From: Meishania sp964351985
GTDB taxonomy: Bacteria; Bacteroidota; Bacteroidia; Flavobacteriales; Flavobacteriaceae
DNA length: 64,000 nt
Assembly: GCA_964351985.1 (NCBI GenBank)
Contig: CAYGPR010000002.1
Location: 1-64,000 of the forward strand
Direction: 5' to 3'
Position numbers and translations under genes: made by a program. How positions within the stretch are numbered: position 1 is the stretch's first letter; each line of letters begins with the position of its first letter. Shown here one piece after another: positions 43,104-52,769 of the stretch. A model generated the notes under the pieces. It saw only the letters and a list, made by a program, of their open reading frames with translations, was not told the DNA's origin and searched no databases.

Positions 43104-46100
43104 TTGTACTTAAACTGCCACACATACTACAGCCTTCGCTTCGGAACTTTTTCCGAAGAAGAACTCTTGTGTCTGGCCCAAGAGAACCATGTGACCCAAT
43201 TGGTACTGACGGATATCAACAATACTTCGGCCGGACTCAATTTTGTGCGATTGGCTACCAAATACAATATAAGTCCCATTTTGGGAATTGATTTTCGCAA
43301 CGGGGTAGATCATTGTTTTGTTGGTATCGCTAAGAACAACGATGGTTATTTAGAGTTGAACAATTTTCTTTCGAAATATCTTCATGAAGAAAAAGAACTG
43401 CCTTTGATTGCTCCTCATTTTGCTAACGCTTACGTAGTCTATCCTTTTGAAAAAGTACTTCAGAACGATCAAAAAATATTTGCCGATAATGAATTTATAG
43501 GAATTTCCATTGCCGATTTGCGACGCCTTCCTTTTTCAAGATTATTGAAATTGAAAGACAAATTAGTTGTGCAACAACCGGTTACTTTTCGAAACAAAGC
43601 CGACTTCAACGCACATCGGTTGCTACGTGCTATCGATAACAACATTTTGCTGAGCAAGCTGGAAAAAACCGAGGAGGCCAACGAGGATGAAAAAATGTTT
43701 CCTATTAAAAACCTTGCGGCAGCTTTTTCCGAGTATCCTTTTATTTTGGAGAATACGGAGCGGTTGATGAATTCGTGTTCCATTCATTTTGATTTTATCA
43801 AAGGAAGGGAACCGCAGAACCTCAAAACGTACAATGCCACTAAAGAAGAAGATGAAGAAATGATCGAGCGATTGTGCGAAGAGGGGCTGCCGTATCGATA
43901 TCCGGATGGGGGTGATGGCATTCGAGAGCGTTTACAAAAAGAACTAAAACTCATCAAAAGCATGGGTTTCGTATCCTATTTCTTAATCAATTGGGATATC
44001 GTTTCCTATGCCCGAAAGCAAGGTTTTTTTTATGTGGGCCGGGGTAGTGGGGCCAACAGCATCGTGGCATATTTACTTCGAATTACCGATGTAGATCCAA
44101 TAGATCTCGATTTGTATTTTGAACGGTTCATTAATCTGTACCGCGCCAATCCGCCCGACTTTGATATCGATTTTTCACATCGTGACAGGCGCGAAATGAC
44201 CCAATATATTTTTGACCGTTTTGAGTATGTGGCCCTTTTGGGCACCTATGTAACTTTTAAAGATAGAGGGGTCATTCGCGAATTGGGCAAGGTATTCGGA
44301 CTCCCGAAAAGTGAAATCGATTTTCTATCGGAGGGCAGATTTGACATTTCAAAACTCGATGAAGTCTCGTGTCTAGTCTTAAAATATGGGCGATTGATTA
44401 AAGGTATGCCGAATTATTTGAGCATTCATGCCGGAGGCATTTTGATCAGTGAAAAACCGCTACATTGGTTTTCAGCTACGAATCTGCCTCCAAAGGGTTT
44501 CCCCACTACACAATATGATATGGTCATCGCTGAAGATGTAGGGCTTTATAAGTTCGATATTCTTGGTCAACGGGGATTGGCAAAAATTAAGGAGTCTTTG
44601 GAAATCATTGCGTACAATCAACCTGATGAATCAAGTAGCTTCGATATTCATGATATCAAGAAATTTATCAAAGACCCAGTAATCAATGACCTGATTAAAA
44701 CGGCCCAGTGCATGGGTTGTTTTTATGTGGAGTCGCCCGCCATGCGCATGTTGCTAAAGAAATTAGAGGTTGACAATTATCTGGGATTGGTAGCAGCGAG
44801 CTCCATCATTCGCCCGGGAGTGGCAAAAAGCGGCATGATGCGCGAATATATTCTTCGTCATCGAAATCCCGGAAGGGATAAAGAAAGAGCCCACCCTGTA
44901 ATGCTGGAGATCATGCCAGATACATACGGGGTAATGGTTTACCAAGAAGATGTCATTAAAGTGGCACATCATTTTGCTGGCCTTGATCTGGGAGAAGCCG
45001 ATGTACTACGCCGCGGAATGAGTGGAAAATTCCGGTCGCGCGAGGAGTTCGAAAAAGTCAGGCAAAAGTTCATCGATAACTGCCGAAAAAAAGGAGAGGA
45101 CGACAAGATTATTTTCGAGGTCTGGGAACAGATTGCCAGCTTTGCGGGCTATGCTTTTGCCAAAGGGCATTCCGCATCTTATGCTGTGGAAAGCTATCAG
45201 ACCTTGTTTTTAAGGGCCTATTATCCTTTGGAATATATGGTCGCCGTGCTCAACAATGGTGGGGGATTTTACCGTTCTGAATTTTACGTACATGAAGCTC
45301 GTATGATGGGCGCTACGATCCATCCGCCCTGCATTAATCAAAGTCAAAACAATAATGTTATCTACGGAAAGGATATTTTTCTCGGATTCGGATATTTGAA
45401 AGAATTGGAACACCGAGTAGCCGAACGCATCCTAAAAGAAAGACTGCTTAATGGAAATTTTACTTCTCTGGAAGATTTTTTAGATCGCGTTTTTATAACG
45501 GTAGATCAAGCAAGCATTCTGATTCGGATCGATGCCTTCCGGTTTACGGGCGTGAACAAACATCAATTGCTATGGAAGGCACATCTCTTCCTGAACAAAA
45601 GTGTAAAGATCGACCACCCGAAATTATTTCCGCCCCGACATCAAGATTTCAAGATTCCAAAACTACATACTACAGACCTCGAAATGGCTTTCACACAATT
45701 GGAACTTTTGGGCTTTTGTTTGTGCAGTCCGTTTGAACTGCTGGCAGAATCTCCGAAGAATAATCGCTGTGTCAAAGATCTTGAACGTTTTCTAGGCCAT
45801 CACATCGATATCTATGGGTATTTGGTAACGGTCAAGAACACGAGCACCCATAATGGCAAGAAAATGCATTTTGCGACGATGATCGATCAACAAGGCAAGG
45901 TTTTCGATACGGTACTTTTCCCTCCCGTGGCTGCACAATACCATTTTCGAGGTAAAGGTATTTATCGCTTTTATGGTAAGGTGGTCAGCGAATTCGGTTT
46001 TTTGAGTATCGAGGTCGTTAAAATGCAAAAGCAAGATTATATTCCGGATCCAAGGTATGCCGATATGAAAACGAGTGCCAAAGTTTTCGTTAGCAAGAAG

Positions 46101-46118
46101 AATACATCCGTACAATAA
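43104..46118 (+). CDS. Error-prone DnaE-type DNA polymerase III alpha subunit
   Basis: 1004 aa, shorter than replicative DnaE of this phylum. It opens directly with the PHP domain (LNCHTYYSLRFGT). The polymerase centre includes GRGSGANSIVAYLL and PDFDIDFSHRDR, and the fingers/OB regions follow. The only start in frame is TTG at 43104, because an in-frame stop lies at 43062 and no ATG intervenes. It is the DnaE2/ImuC-like partner of Pol IV in damage-induced mutagenesis, probably co-transcribed with it. Confidence 0.9.
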   Translation: MYLNCHTYYSLRFGTFSEEELLCLAQENHVTQLVLTDINNTSAGLNFVRLATKYNISPILGIDFRNGVDHCFVGIAKNNDGYLELNNFLSKYLHEEKELPLIAPHFANAYVVYPFEKVLQNDQKIFADNEFIGISIADLRRLPFSRLLKLKDKLVVQQPVTFRNKADFNAHRLLRAIDNNILLSKLEKTEEANEDEKMFPIKNLAAAFSEYPFILENTERLMNSCSIHFDFIKGREPQNLKTYNATKEEDEEMIERLCEEGLPYRYPDGGDGIRERLQKELKLIKSMGFVSYFLINWDIVSYARKQGFFYVGRGSGANSIVAYLLRITDVDPIDLDLYFERFINLYRANPPDFDIDFSHRDRREMTQYIFDRFEYVALLGTYVTFKDRGVIRELGKVFGLPKSEIDFLSEGRFDISKLDEVSCLVLKYGRLIKGMPNYLSIHAGGILISEKPLHWFSATNLPPKGFPTTQYDMVIAEDVGLYKFDILGQRGLAKIKESLEIIAYNQPDESSSFDIHDIKKFIKDPVINDLIKTAQCMGCFYVESPAMRMLLKKLEVDNYLGLVAASSIIRPGVAKSGMMREYILRHRNPGRDKERAHPVMLEIMPDTYGVMVYQEDVIKVAHHFAGLDLGEADVLRRGMSGKFRSREEFEKVRQKFIDNCRKKGEDDKIIFEVWEQIASFAGYAFAKGHSASYAVESYQTLFLRAYYPLEYMVAVLNNGGGFYRSEFYVHEARMMGATIHPPCINQSQNNNVIYGKDIFLGFGYLKELEHRVAERILKERLLNGNFTSLEDFLDRVFITVDQASILIRIDAFRFTGVNKHQLLWKAHLFLNKSVKIDHPKLFPPRHQDFKIPKLHTTDLEMAFTQLELLGFCLCSPFELLAESPKNNRCVKDLERFLGHHIDIYGYLVTVKNTSTHNGKKMHFATMIDQQGKVFDTVLFPPVAAQYHFRGKGIYRFYGKVVSEFGFLSIEVVKMQKQDYIPDPRYADMKTSAKVFVSKKNTSVQ

Positions 46119-46222
46119 TCAGTACCGATTATACATTAAAATTTTTTGTAGCCGCCAAAGAATAGTAATTTTAAGGAATTTACTTACATCGATACCAAGT
46201 TTTAATCTCAAAAAGTTCGGCT

Positions 46223-47527
46223 ATGGCGACACGATTCATCAACAAAAAAACCGCAAAACTATATAGTAACCTTGCCGATGGGGGTTATGGACAGATATTG
46301 ATCTATGGTGAGGAAGTAAAAACAAGCGGCCAAGCCCAGAACGGAAGGATCCAGGCCCTATACAGAAACAAGTATGAAGGGTTTGTCAAAACCGATGAAT
46401 TGATGACAAAGGGCGAACTCGAGATTTATTTCATCGATGTGGGTCAGGGCGATGCGGCCTTGGTCGTGACCCCGAACCGCAAGAAAATATTGATCGATGG
46501 GGGGCATGACGGACAGGCAAAAGGTTTTTTGCAATGGAAGTATCAACTGGCCGATTTGACCTCGCCCAATTTGGTTATAGATGTTTTGGTACTGAGCCAT
46601 GCCGACGGGGATCATTTAAAAGGGTTGATAGATATTCTAGAACATCCAAAAATCGAAGTCCGTCAAATTATACATAACGGCATCGGACTTTTTACGGGAA
46701 TGGATCAAAAATCGGGAAACTTGAGTGTAGATGGAAAATACTTGGAAACCTACCATTCCCAATTGGCAGATCTCCAAGGCCTGAGCTTTCGAAATACTTT
46801 TGACGATTGGATTGCCCTTATCGACCAAAAGAACATTCCCTATACTGCGGTGAGCCATGAAACCGGTTTTTTTGATACGGGAGACCCAAAGATCAAAATG
46901 GAAATTCTAGGGCCTGTTTTTGAAAGAAACCCCGCTGGGGATCCACGATTCAAATGGTTCAAGAACCACCCACATACTATTAATGGCCATTCGGTAGTTT
47001 TTAGCTTACAATATGAAGATGTACGAATATTGTTTTCTGGGGATGTAAATATAGAAGGCAGCAAATATCTTTTGGAGCATCCGGGCATTGCACAAAAGTT
47101 AAGGGCCCATGTTTTGAAAACTCCCCACCACGGAAGCCACGAATATCATGCTCCCTTTTTAGAGGCCGTTCGCCCGCAGATTTCTGTAGTATCTTCTGGA
47201 GATTCGCCCGATCATGGACATCCAAGGGCCAATTTTATCGGTGCCATTGGTTTGGCCTCCCGTTCTAAATCACCATTGGTTTTTTCTACCGAGATCGCCA
47301 GTACCTTTACCGATGTCAATGAAATCGATTTGAGCGAGATTGTACCCGATGGATCTTTGAGTATGGCAGACATATTAGGAGCTCGTCTGTTCAAAAAACG
47401 CCTGCACGGTATGATCAATGTGCGCACCGATGGTCAAGACCTCTATGCCATGAGACGGGTTACGGCATGGTATTGGTGGGAGTCATATGGGCCAATTGCC
47501 GCGACAGATTATCCAACTATTTTTTAG
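46223..47527 (+). CDS. ComEC/Rec2-like metallo-beta-lactamase-fold protein
   Basis: A 434-aa protein without a signal peptide. Residues about 1-60 look SH3-like. The MBL domain starts at YFIDVGQGDAAL (69-80) with the metal motif SHADGDH (H126, D128, D130, H131), and later ILFSGDVN and LKTPHHGSHEYH. It matches the nuclease-like C-terminal domain of ComEC but as a free cytoplasmic protein. The role is unknown. It lies 104 bp after the polymerase genes and may be expressed separately. Confidence 0.85.
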   Translation: MATRFINKKTAKLYSNLADGGYGQILIYGEEVKTSGQAQNGRIQALYRNKYEGFVKTDELMTKGELEIYFIDVGQGDAALVVTPNRKKILIDGGHDGQAKGFLQWKYQLADLTSPNLVIDVLVLSHADGDHLKGLIDILEHPKIEVRQIIHNGIGLFTGMDQKSGNLSVDGKYLETYHSQLADLQGLSFRNTFDDWIALIDQKNIPYTAVSHETGFFDTGDPKIKMEILGPVFERNPAGDPRFKWFKNHPHTINGHSVVFSLQYEDVRILFSGDVNIEGSKYLLEHPGIAQKLRAHVLKTPHHGSHEYHAPFLEAVRPQISVVSSGDSPDHGHPRANFIGAIGLASRSKSPLVFSTEIASTFTDVNEIDLSEIVPDGSLSMADILGARLFKKRLHGMINVRTDGQDLYAMRRVTAWYWWESYGPIAATDYPTIF

Positions 47528-47536
47528 TAGGAAAAC

Positions 47537-48334
47537 CTATAGATTTTTCAATTGTATATTTCGGTACTCCACTTTCATGGGCGGTCCGACATGTACCTGC
47601 ATACCCAATTTACCGGATGTTTTTCGATTGATCGAATCGTTATCGATAACCTCGCTCATCAAGATTCCGTTCACGTAATGTTGCATTCTATTGCCTTTGA
47701 CAATTAAATGTATTTCGTTCCAATCATCTTTTTTAATGTTTGTTTTTAAGGAATCCATATAACCGAGAGATTCCAAAATATTACGACTCTTCCAAGCGTT
47801 ACGTTCTACATTGGCACGTAAGGAACCGGGTTCGTCATGATTTTCTTGTGAAGCGATTTCAGCCTTTTCTCCGCGATAAGCCAAAGTGGTACGTTTTCGT
47901 TCTTCATAATTTTGACCGGTATAGCGATGTTGTCCGTCGATATCGGCCTGATAGCCCCGAAGCGCAAACGGAATCGTGTCCAATTGTTCGCTACGATAGT
48001 TAATACCACTGTTCCCGGTTTCTGAAATTCGGAATTCGGCCTTAAGCTCAAAGTCGCCGGGTTCACCGCCCTCATATATAATAAATGTATTTGTTTTTAA
48101 AGTTGTTTCTGGAGTAATTTCTCCTACCAAAACACCATTTTCTGCCCGCCAGTATGTAGTGTCACCTTTCCAATTTTCGAGCGAAGCACCATCGAATATT
48201 TTGATAAAGCTCTCATTCTCCTGAATCTCTTTTTCAATTGTTTCAGATGCTTTCTTCTCGGCTTTTTCTTTACACGACTGAACGTTCAGTACTAAAAATA
48301 CCAATATAAAAATGTTACAAATTTTATTTTTCAT
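47537..48334 (-). CDS. DUF1080 (3-keto-disaccharide hydrolase-type) lipoprotein
   Basis: A 265-aa lipoprotein (LNVQSCKEK, Cys21). The DUF1080 concanavalin-like fold is evident from FDGASLENWKGD, FELKAEFRIS, NSGINYRSEQ and DDWNEIHLIVKGNRMQHYVNG. Members cleave 3-keto-glycosides made by C3 sugar oxidases. The FG-GAP gene ends 9 bp upstream, so the two probably share an operon. It converges with the MBL gene. Confidence 0.85.
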   Translation of the reverse strand: MKNKICNIFILVFLVLNVQSCKEKAEKKASETIEKEIQENESFIKIFDGASLENWKGDTTYWRAENGVLVGEITPETTLKTNTFIIYEGGEPGDFELKAEFRISETGNSGINYRSEQLDTIPFALRGYQADIDGQHRYTGQNYEERKRTTLAYRGEKAEIASQENHDEPGSLRANVERNAWKSRNILESLGYMDSLKTNIKKDDWNEIHLIVKGNRMQHYVNGILMSEVIDNDSINRKTSGKLGMQVHVGPPMKVEYRNIQLKNL

Positions 48335-48343
48335 GATGTTTTC

Positions 48344-49516
48344 TTATTTGGTATGTCCTTGGTTATAATAAATGTACAGTCCATCTTTGCCCGCGACCAC
48401 GATATCAGATAGGCCCGAAGCATTCAGATCCGTCACTACAAAATGGATTCCGGTTCCTTTTCCTGAACCAAAAACCCCATAGTCGATAATTTGCTTGACA
48501 AAATTTTCTCCGTTGAATTTATAGTAGTAGAGGCCGTAGGGGTCATTACTTCCAGGGTCGTTTCCACTATGCGCGCGGTATCTTTTTCCCGTAATTAATT
48601 CGTTGTTGCCGTCGCCATCCAAATCTGCCCATTCCATGGTATGAAATTGTGAATTATTGGGGTCGATATCATGTTTTACCCAACTCATAATGCCTTTTTT
48701 GTTCTGTTCTTTTTCGTACCAGTGTAATCCATAGTCGTGTGCCTGCCCCACGATAATAGCGTTAAGTCCATCTTTGTTTACATCCACTACGATTATAGGT
48801 ATACTTGCCTTGTCAAAGTCAAAATCTGAATGAAAAGACCATTCGTTTTCAAAAGGTTTTTCAGGAGCTTCCAACCACCCTTTACTTGTTATCAAATCAC
48901 CTCTTCCATCGCCATTAATATCTCCGAAACCGAGTCCGTGACCGTGTTTTCCCGTAATCGGAAAAGCTTCGAATTCGCCTATGTTTTTTCCTTGTGCATT
49001 CTTTTTTAATCGATACACAATTAAGGAATCGTTAGGTGTATTCGGGACGATTTCAGGTGTTCCATCACCATCGATATCCCACATTCTCGTCGCTTCTATA
49101 TTTCCGGCATCTGCGATTAGATGTTCTGTCCAAGAATTGTTATCTCCAGGATTTTCCATCCAAACTAATCGTTTTGCGAACCAACCTCCGGTAATATAAT
49201 CCATCAGACCATCACCGTTCGCATCGAGCGGCAAGGTGGAAAAATCATCATAGTACTGATCATAACGTTTGAAATCGGTGATGAAATGTCTTTCTAGATA
49301 ATCGGGTCCTTCATACCAGTATGATCCCGAAACCAGATCAGGAATGTTGTCATTGTTTACATCGAATACACCTACCGATTCGAAACTCTCGGAGGCGATT
49401 TTCTTTTTTTCAAATTTTACGGGAGGATCGATTTTCGAATCAACAGAAACCTCTTGCGATCGGGCGGAAAGACCAAACATAAAAAATATGGAAAAAGAAA
49501 AAGCAAAGACTTTCAT
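48344..49516 (-). CDS. Secreted FG-GAP/VCBS-repeat beta-propeller protein
   Basis: 390 aa from the ATG at 49516, which gives a clean signal peptide (MKVFAFSFSIFFMFG...ARSQ); the open frame extends to 49549. Repeated DxNxDGxxD-type calcium loops are visible (DVNNDNIPD, DANGDGLMD, DIDGDGTPE, DINGDGRGD, DVNKDGLNA, DLDGDGNNE), spaced as in a beta-propeller. It probably binds carbohydrate or protein at the surface. It is coupled to the DUF1080 gene. Confidence 0.85.
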   Translation of the reverse strand: MKVFAFSFSIFFMFGLSARSQEVSVDSKIDPPVKFEKKKIASESFESVGVFDVNNDNIPDLVSGSYWYEGPDYLERHFITDFKRYDQYYDDFSTLPLDANGDGLMDYITGGWFAKRLVWMENPGDNNSWTEHLIADAGNIEATRMWDIDGDGTPEIVPNTPNDSLIVYRLKKNAQGKNIGEFEAFPITGKHGHGLGFGDINGDGRGDLITSKGWLEAPEKPFENEWSFHSDFDFDKASIPIIVVDVNKDGLNAIIVGQAHDYGLHWYEKEQNKKGIMSWVKHDIDPNNSQFHTMEWADLDGDGNNELITGKRYRAHSGNDPGSNDPYGLYYYKFNGENFVKQIIDYGVFGSGKGTGIHFVVTDLNASGLSDIVVAGKDGLYIYYNQGHTK

Positions 49517-49676
49517 TTGTGAATAGAATGATTCTAGTAAATATATCAATGATTTTTAAGACACAAGATTATTCTATACTGATTTTATTGGACTTCTTGA
49601 AATTGTGGATTTGGCAACCTTATTTTTAAACTGCACCTCGAAATATTGGGTTTCTAAATAAATCATAACTTTAGGC

Positions 49677-51974
49677 ATGGCCGAAGACTTTAAAAGAAAC
49701 GTGTCGACTGCAGGTTCTCGAGCGTTCCAAGGAATTGAACTCAAAGACCCAATGCGCATAGCTGCCGGAGCTTTGGGCGTTAAGGAGGCACTTCGACATG
49801 GGTTTAAAGAAATGGGTGTTCTTCGCTCGATGCAGGGGTTGTTGAAAATGAATCAAAAAGATGGTTTCGACTGTCCGAGCTGTGCTTGGCCTGATCCCGA
49901 AAAGCCTTCCAAAATAGCCGAATATTGTGAAAATGGGGCGAAAGCGTTGGCCGACGAAGCGACTACATCGAAAATCGATGCGAATTTTTTTGCCACACAT
50001 TCTGTAGAAGAACTTTCAATGCTTTCGGATTATGAGCTGAACCATTTTGGCAGACTGGTAGAACCTTTGGTTTTGAGACCGGGAAAAGTACATTACGAAC
50101 CTATAGCATGGCAAGAAGCCTTTGATTTGATATCCGAAGAACTTCGTCGATTGAATTCGCCCGATGAAGCGATTTTTTATACATCAGGAAGGTCGAGTAA
50201 CGAGGCCGCTTTTTTATACGGCATGTTCGCCCGCGCCTTCGGAACCAATAACATGCCCGACTGCTCGAATATGTGCCACGAATCGAGTGGGGTGGCCTTG
50301 GGGGAAACATTGGGCATCGGCAAGGGTTCGGTGAAGTTGGAAGATTTTTACAACGCTGAAGTGATTATCGTCGCAGGGCAGAACCCGGGTACGAATCATC
50401 CGCGTATGCTTTCGGCACTTGAAAAATGTAAAAAGAACGGGGGAAAGGTCATCAGTATCAATCCGCTTGAAGAAACCGGACTCGTTAATTTCAAAAACCC
50501 ACAGCATGTAAAGGGATGGATTTCAGGGGAGGATATGGCGGATTTACATCTTGCTGTAAATATCAATCAAGACATTCCGCTGGTCAAATTGTTGTTGAAA
50601 AAATTGGCGGCTCTCGATGCCAAGGACAAATCCGTCTTTGACCATGAATTTATTGAAACCTATACCGATGGCTATGAAGCGCTGATTGCCGATCTTGATA
50701 GATATGATGAGGATGAATTGCTGCGATCGAGTGGTGTAGATCCTGAAGCAATCGAAGAAGCAGTATCGCTACTAGCGAATAAATCTAAAATAATAGTGTG
50801 CTGGGCCATGGGGCTGACCCAACATAAAAACGGAGTGGAGAACATACGTGAATATGTAAATCTTCTGTTGTTGAAGGGCGCAATCGGAAAACCGAATGCT
50901 GGTACTTGCCCGGTTCGAGGCCATAGCAATGTGCAGGGCGATAGAAGTGTTGGCATTATGCACTTTGTGGATGAACAACTGAACAAAAGAATCGAGGAAC
51001 ATTTGGGCTTCAAACCTCCTAACGAAGAAGGGGTTGATACTGTTGGTGCTATGCGTGCTATGCACGAAAGAAAGGCCAAAGTCTTTGTTTGCCTCGGCGG
51101 AAATTTTTTAATGGCCGCTTCGGATACAGAATACACGGCAGAAGCTTTGCAGCGGTGTGAATTGACCGTACAGGTAAGCACCAAGTTGAACCGTACGCAT
51201 TTGGTCACAGGTAAAACGGCATTGATCCTGCCAACTATTGGTCGCTCCGAAAAGGATGTGAAAAACGGACAACAAAGATATTTCACGGTCGAGAACAGTA
51301 TGGGTCGGGTAACACAATCAAAAGGAATATTAAAACCTGCCTCGGAAAAAATAATGAGCGAACCAGAACTTATCGGCCAATTGGCGCATACGTATTTCAG
51401 TGGTAATCATGTAGTTGATTGGAATGCTTTAGGTGAAGACTATGAATTGATCCGAGAATATATCGATAAGGTCGCCAAAGGATTTGAGAAAACGGCAGAA
51501 CGTTCAAAAGGCTCCGGATATTATTTGCCCAACAATGTTCGTGAGCTTGATTTCAGCGATCTTCCCAACGGGAAGGCCCAAATTACGATCAACAAGTTGC
51601 CCGACCATAATTTAAAGAAAGATGAATTCATGCTAATGACCATTCGGTCGCACGATCAATTTAATACCACTATTTATGGATTGGACGATCGCTACCGAGG
51701 GGTATATAATGAGCGTAGGGTGCTATTTATGAACTCTGAAGATATGAAATCGTTGCATCTAAAAAAGCTGGATGTGGTGAACATCAATAGCGATTATGAT
51801 CGTCAGATTCGAACGGCAAAAAAGTTTTTGATTGTTCCTTATGCTATCCCAAAGGGAAATCTTGCAGCCTATTTTCCTGAGACCAATGTTTTGGTTCCCT
51901 ACAATCATTTTGCAGAAAGAAGCAAAACCCCTATTAGTAAATCGATAAAGGTGACTTTGGAAAAGGTTCTGTAG
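49677..51974 (+). CDS. FdhF/YdeP-family molybdopterin oxidoreductase
   Basis: A 765-aa protein with the molybdopterin-oxidoreductase fold: YTSGRSSNEAAFLYGMFARAFGTNN, MCHESSGVALGETLG, VIIVAGQNPGTNHPR, and a late MopB dinucleotide-binding domain (TTIYGLDDRYRGVYNERR). Cysteines in DCPSCAW near the N-terminus resemble YdeP. There is no in-frame TGA for selenocysteine, and no formate dehydrogenase partners are nearby. The YdeP group is linked to acid or redox stress, but its electron donor is not known. Confidence 0.85.
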   Translation: MAEDFKRNVSTAGSRAFQGIELKDPMRIAAGALGVKEALRHGFKEMGVLRSMQGLLKMNQKDGFDCPSCAWPDPEKPSKIAEYCENGAKALADEATTSKIDANFFATHSVEELSMLSDYELNHFGRLVEPLVLRPGKVHYEPIAWQEAFDLISEELRRLNSPDEAIFYTSGRSSNEAAFLYGMFARAFGTNNMPDCSNMCHESSGVALGETLGIGKGSVKLEDFYNAEVIIVAGQNPGTNHPRMLSALEKCKKNGGKVISINPLEETGLVNFKNPQHVKGWISGEDMADLHLAVNINQDIPLVKLLLKKLAALDAKDKSVFDHEFIETYTDGYEALIADLDRYDEDELLRSSGVDPEAIEEAVSLLANKSKIIVCWAMGLTQHKNGVENIREYVNLLLLKGAIGKPNAGTCPVRGHSNVQGDRSVGIMHFVDEQLNKRIEEHLGFKPPNEEGVDTVGAMRAMHERKAKVFVCLGGNFLMAASDTEYTAEALQRCELTVQVSTKLNRTHLVTGKTALILPTIGRSEKDVKNGQQRYFTVENSMGRVTQSKGILKPASEKIMSEPELIGQLAHTYFSGNHVVDWNALGEDYELIREYIDKVAKGFEKTAERSKGSGYYLPNNVRELDFSDLPNGKAQITINKLPDHNLKKDEFMLMTIRSHDQFNTTIYGLDDRYRGVYNERRVLFMNSEDMKSLHLKKLDVVNINSDYDRQIRTAKKFLIVPYAIPKGNLAAYFPETNVLVPYNHFAERSKTPISKSIKVTLEKVL

Positions 51975-51992
51975 GAAATCGATTGAATTGAT

Positions 51993-52012
51993 ATTCCCAA
52001 CTTCATGGGAAT
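51993..52012 (+). repeat. ATTCCC-N8-GGGAAT palindromic repeat, copy 2
   Basis: The spacer is AACTTCAT and the element is followed by GAA, as in the other copies. It lies just downstream of the oxidoreductase gene. Confidence 0.7.
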
Positions 52013-52038
52013 GAAAAACACATCTTGGGAAAAAACAG

Positions 52039-52058
52039 ATTCCCGTCTTCATGGGAAT
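52039..52058 (+). repeat. ATTCCC-N8-GGGAAT palindromic repeat, copy 3
   Basis: The spacer is GTCTTCAT and the element is followed by GAA. It is in tandem with copy 2, 46 bp start to start. Confidence 0.7.
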
Positions 52059-52082
52059 GAAGAATAAAAACTTCATTAACTA

Positions 52083-52116
52083 AAAAGAGCCCAATCAACT
52101 ACGACCGGACTCTTTT
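52083..52116 (+). terminator. Terminator-like hairpin after the YdeP-family gene
   Basis: AAAAGAG (52083-52089) pairs with CTCTTTT (52110-52116), with partial pairing inside. The T run forms the end of the stem, which suits either strand. Confidence 0.55.
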
Positions 52117-52348
52117 ACGAGAACACTATATGAAAATGAAAAAATTTACTTCTGAAACAATTACATGGTAAACTTACTGCACAGGGTCGATGATGCCAAT
52201 TAAATGATGTGAACCGCTTGATTTTTGTGGTGAGATAAGGCAAAACTGTTTTGTGTCCGATAAAAAACAGGGTAAGTAGTATACTGAAGTAGTAGATTTT
52301 AACGTTGTCTCTAGTAAGAACCTATTTTAAGAGACGACCAATCATTTA

Positions 52349-52729
52349 ATGAAAAGAATAACCACCATTCTACTGTTATTGCTATTCATGGCTTCTTGCA
52401 CCAAAGACAATGATGATGTCATCAATGTCGAGTTGGAAGGAAAGTGGGTTCTTAACGATGTATCTTGCTATTGCGCTTTTGGGGAAAACCCAGATTTCAG
52501 TGCACATAAGATTACTTTTGAAGGTAGCGACCTTATGGTCGAGAATACCGGAGAATTTGAGTTTTTGAACAATGCCGCGGGATCCTATACGGTCGACGGG
52601 AACTTGATTACCCTGAAAAACGGATCACAATATTCCTATGTAATCGAGGGTACTACCTTGAAATTGACGTATGTAGATAATCCAGGAATCGCCGATGATG
52701 AAGTTTTGTTGGTGTACGTTCGCAGTTGA
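52349..52729 (+). CDS. Lipocalin-like small lipoprotein
   Basis: A 126-aa lipoprotein (FMASCTKDN, Cys17). The mature part begins with LEGKWVLNDVSCYC and continues in alternating beta strands (HKITFEGSDLMVE, GSYTVDGNLITLKNGSQYSYVIEGTTLKL), the pattern of the lipocalin-like and META-type lipoproteins of Bacteroidota. The ligand is unknown. It converges with the acyl-CoA dehydrogenase gene. Confidence 0.7.
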   Translation: MKRITTILLLLLFMASCTKDNDDVINVELEGKWVLNDVSCYCAFGENPDFSAHKITFEGSDLMVENTGEFEFLNNAAGSYTVDGNLITLKNGSQYSYVIEGTTLKLTYVDNPGIADDEVLLVYVRS

Positions 52730-52769
52730 TTTCTCTTCATTACATTTTTCCGCAACAAATTTAATTCGC

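Larger units (their letters stand above)
51975..52348. other. Intergenic gap, 374 bp, with two palindromic repeats and a terminator
   Basis: It contains two ATTCCC-N8-GGGAAT repeats (51993-52012, 52039-52058), a terminator-like hairpin at 52083-52116 and then the upstream region of the lipoprotein gene. No further gene is visible. Confidence 0.6.

Noticed and set aside
49677..51974. Selenocysteine formate dehydrogenase
   Set aside because: No in-frame TGA and no beta or gamma subunit genes nearby; motifs fit the YdeP-like group better.
51993..52058. CRISPR-like pair of repeats
   Set aside because: There are only two copies here, the repeats are palindromic and 20 bp long, a third copy is 17 kb away, and no cas genes exist.
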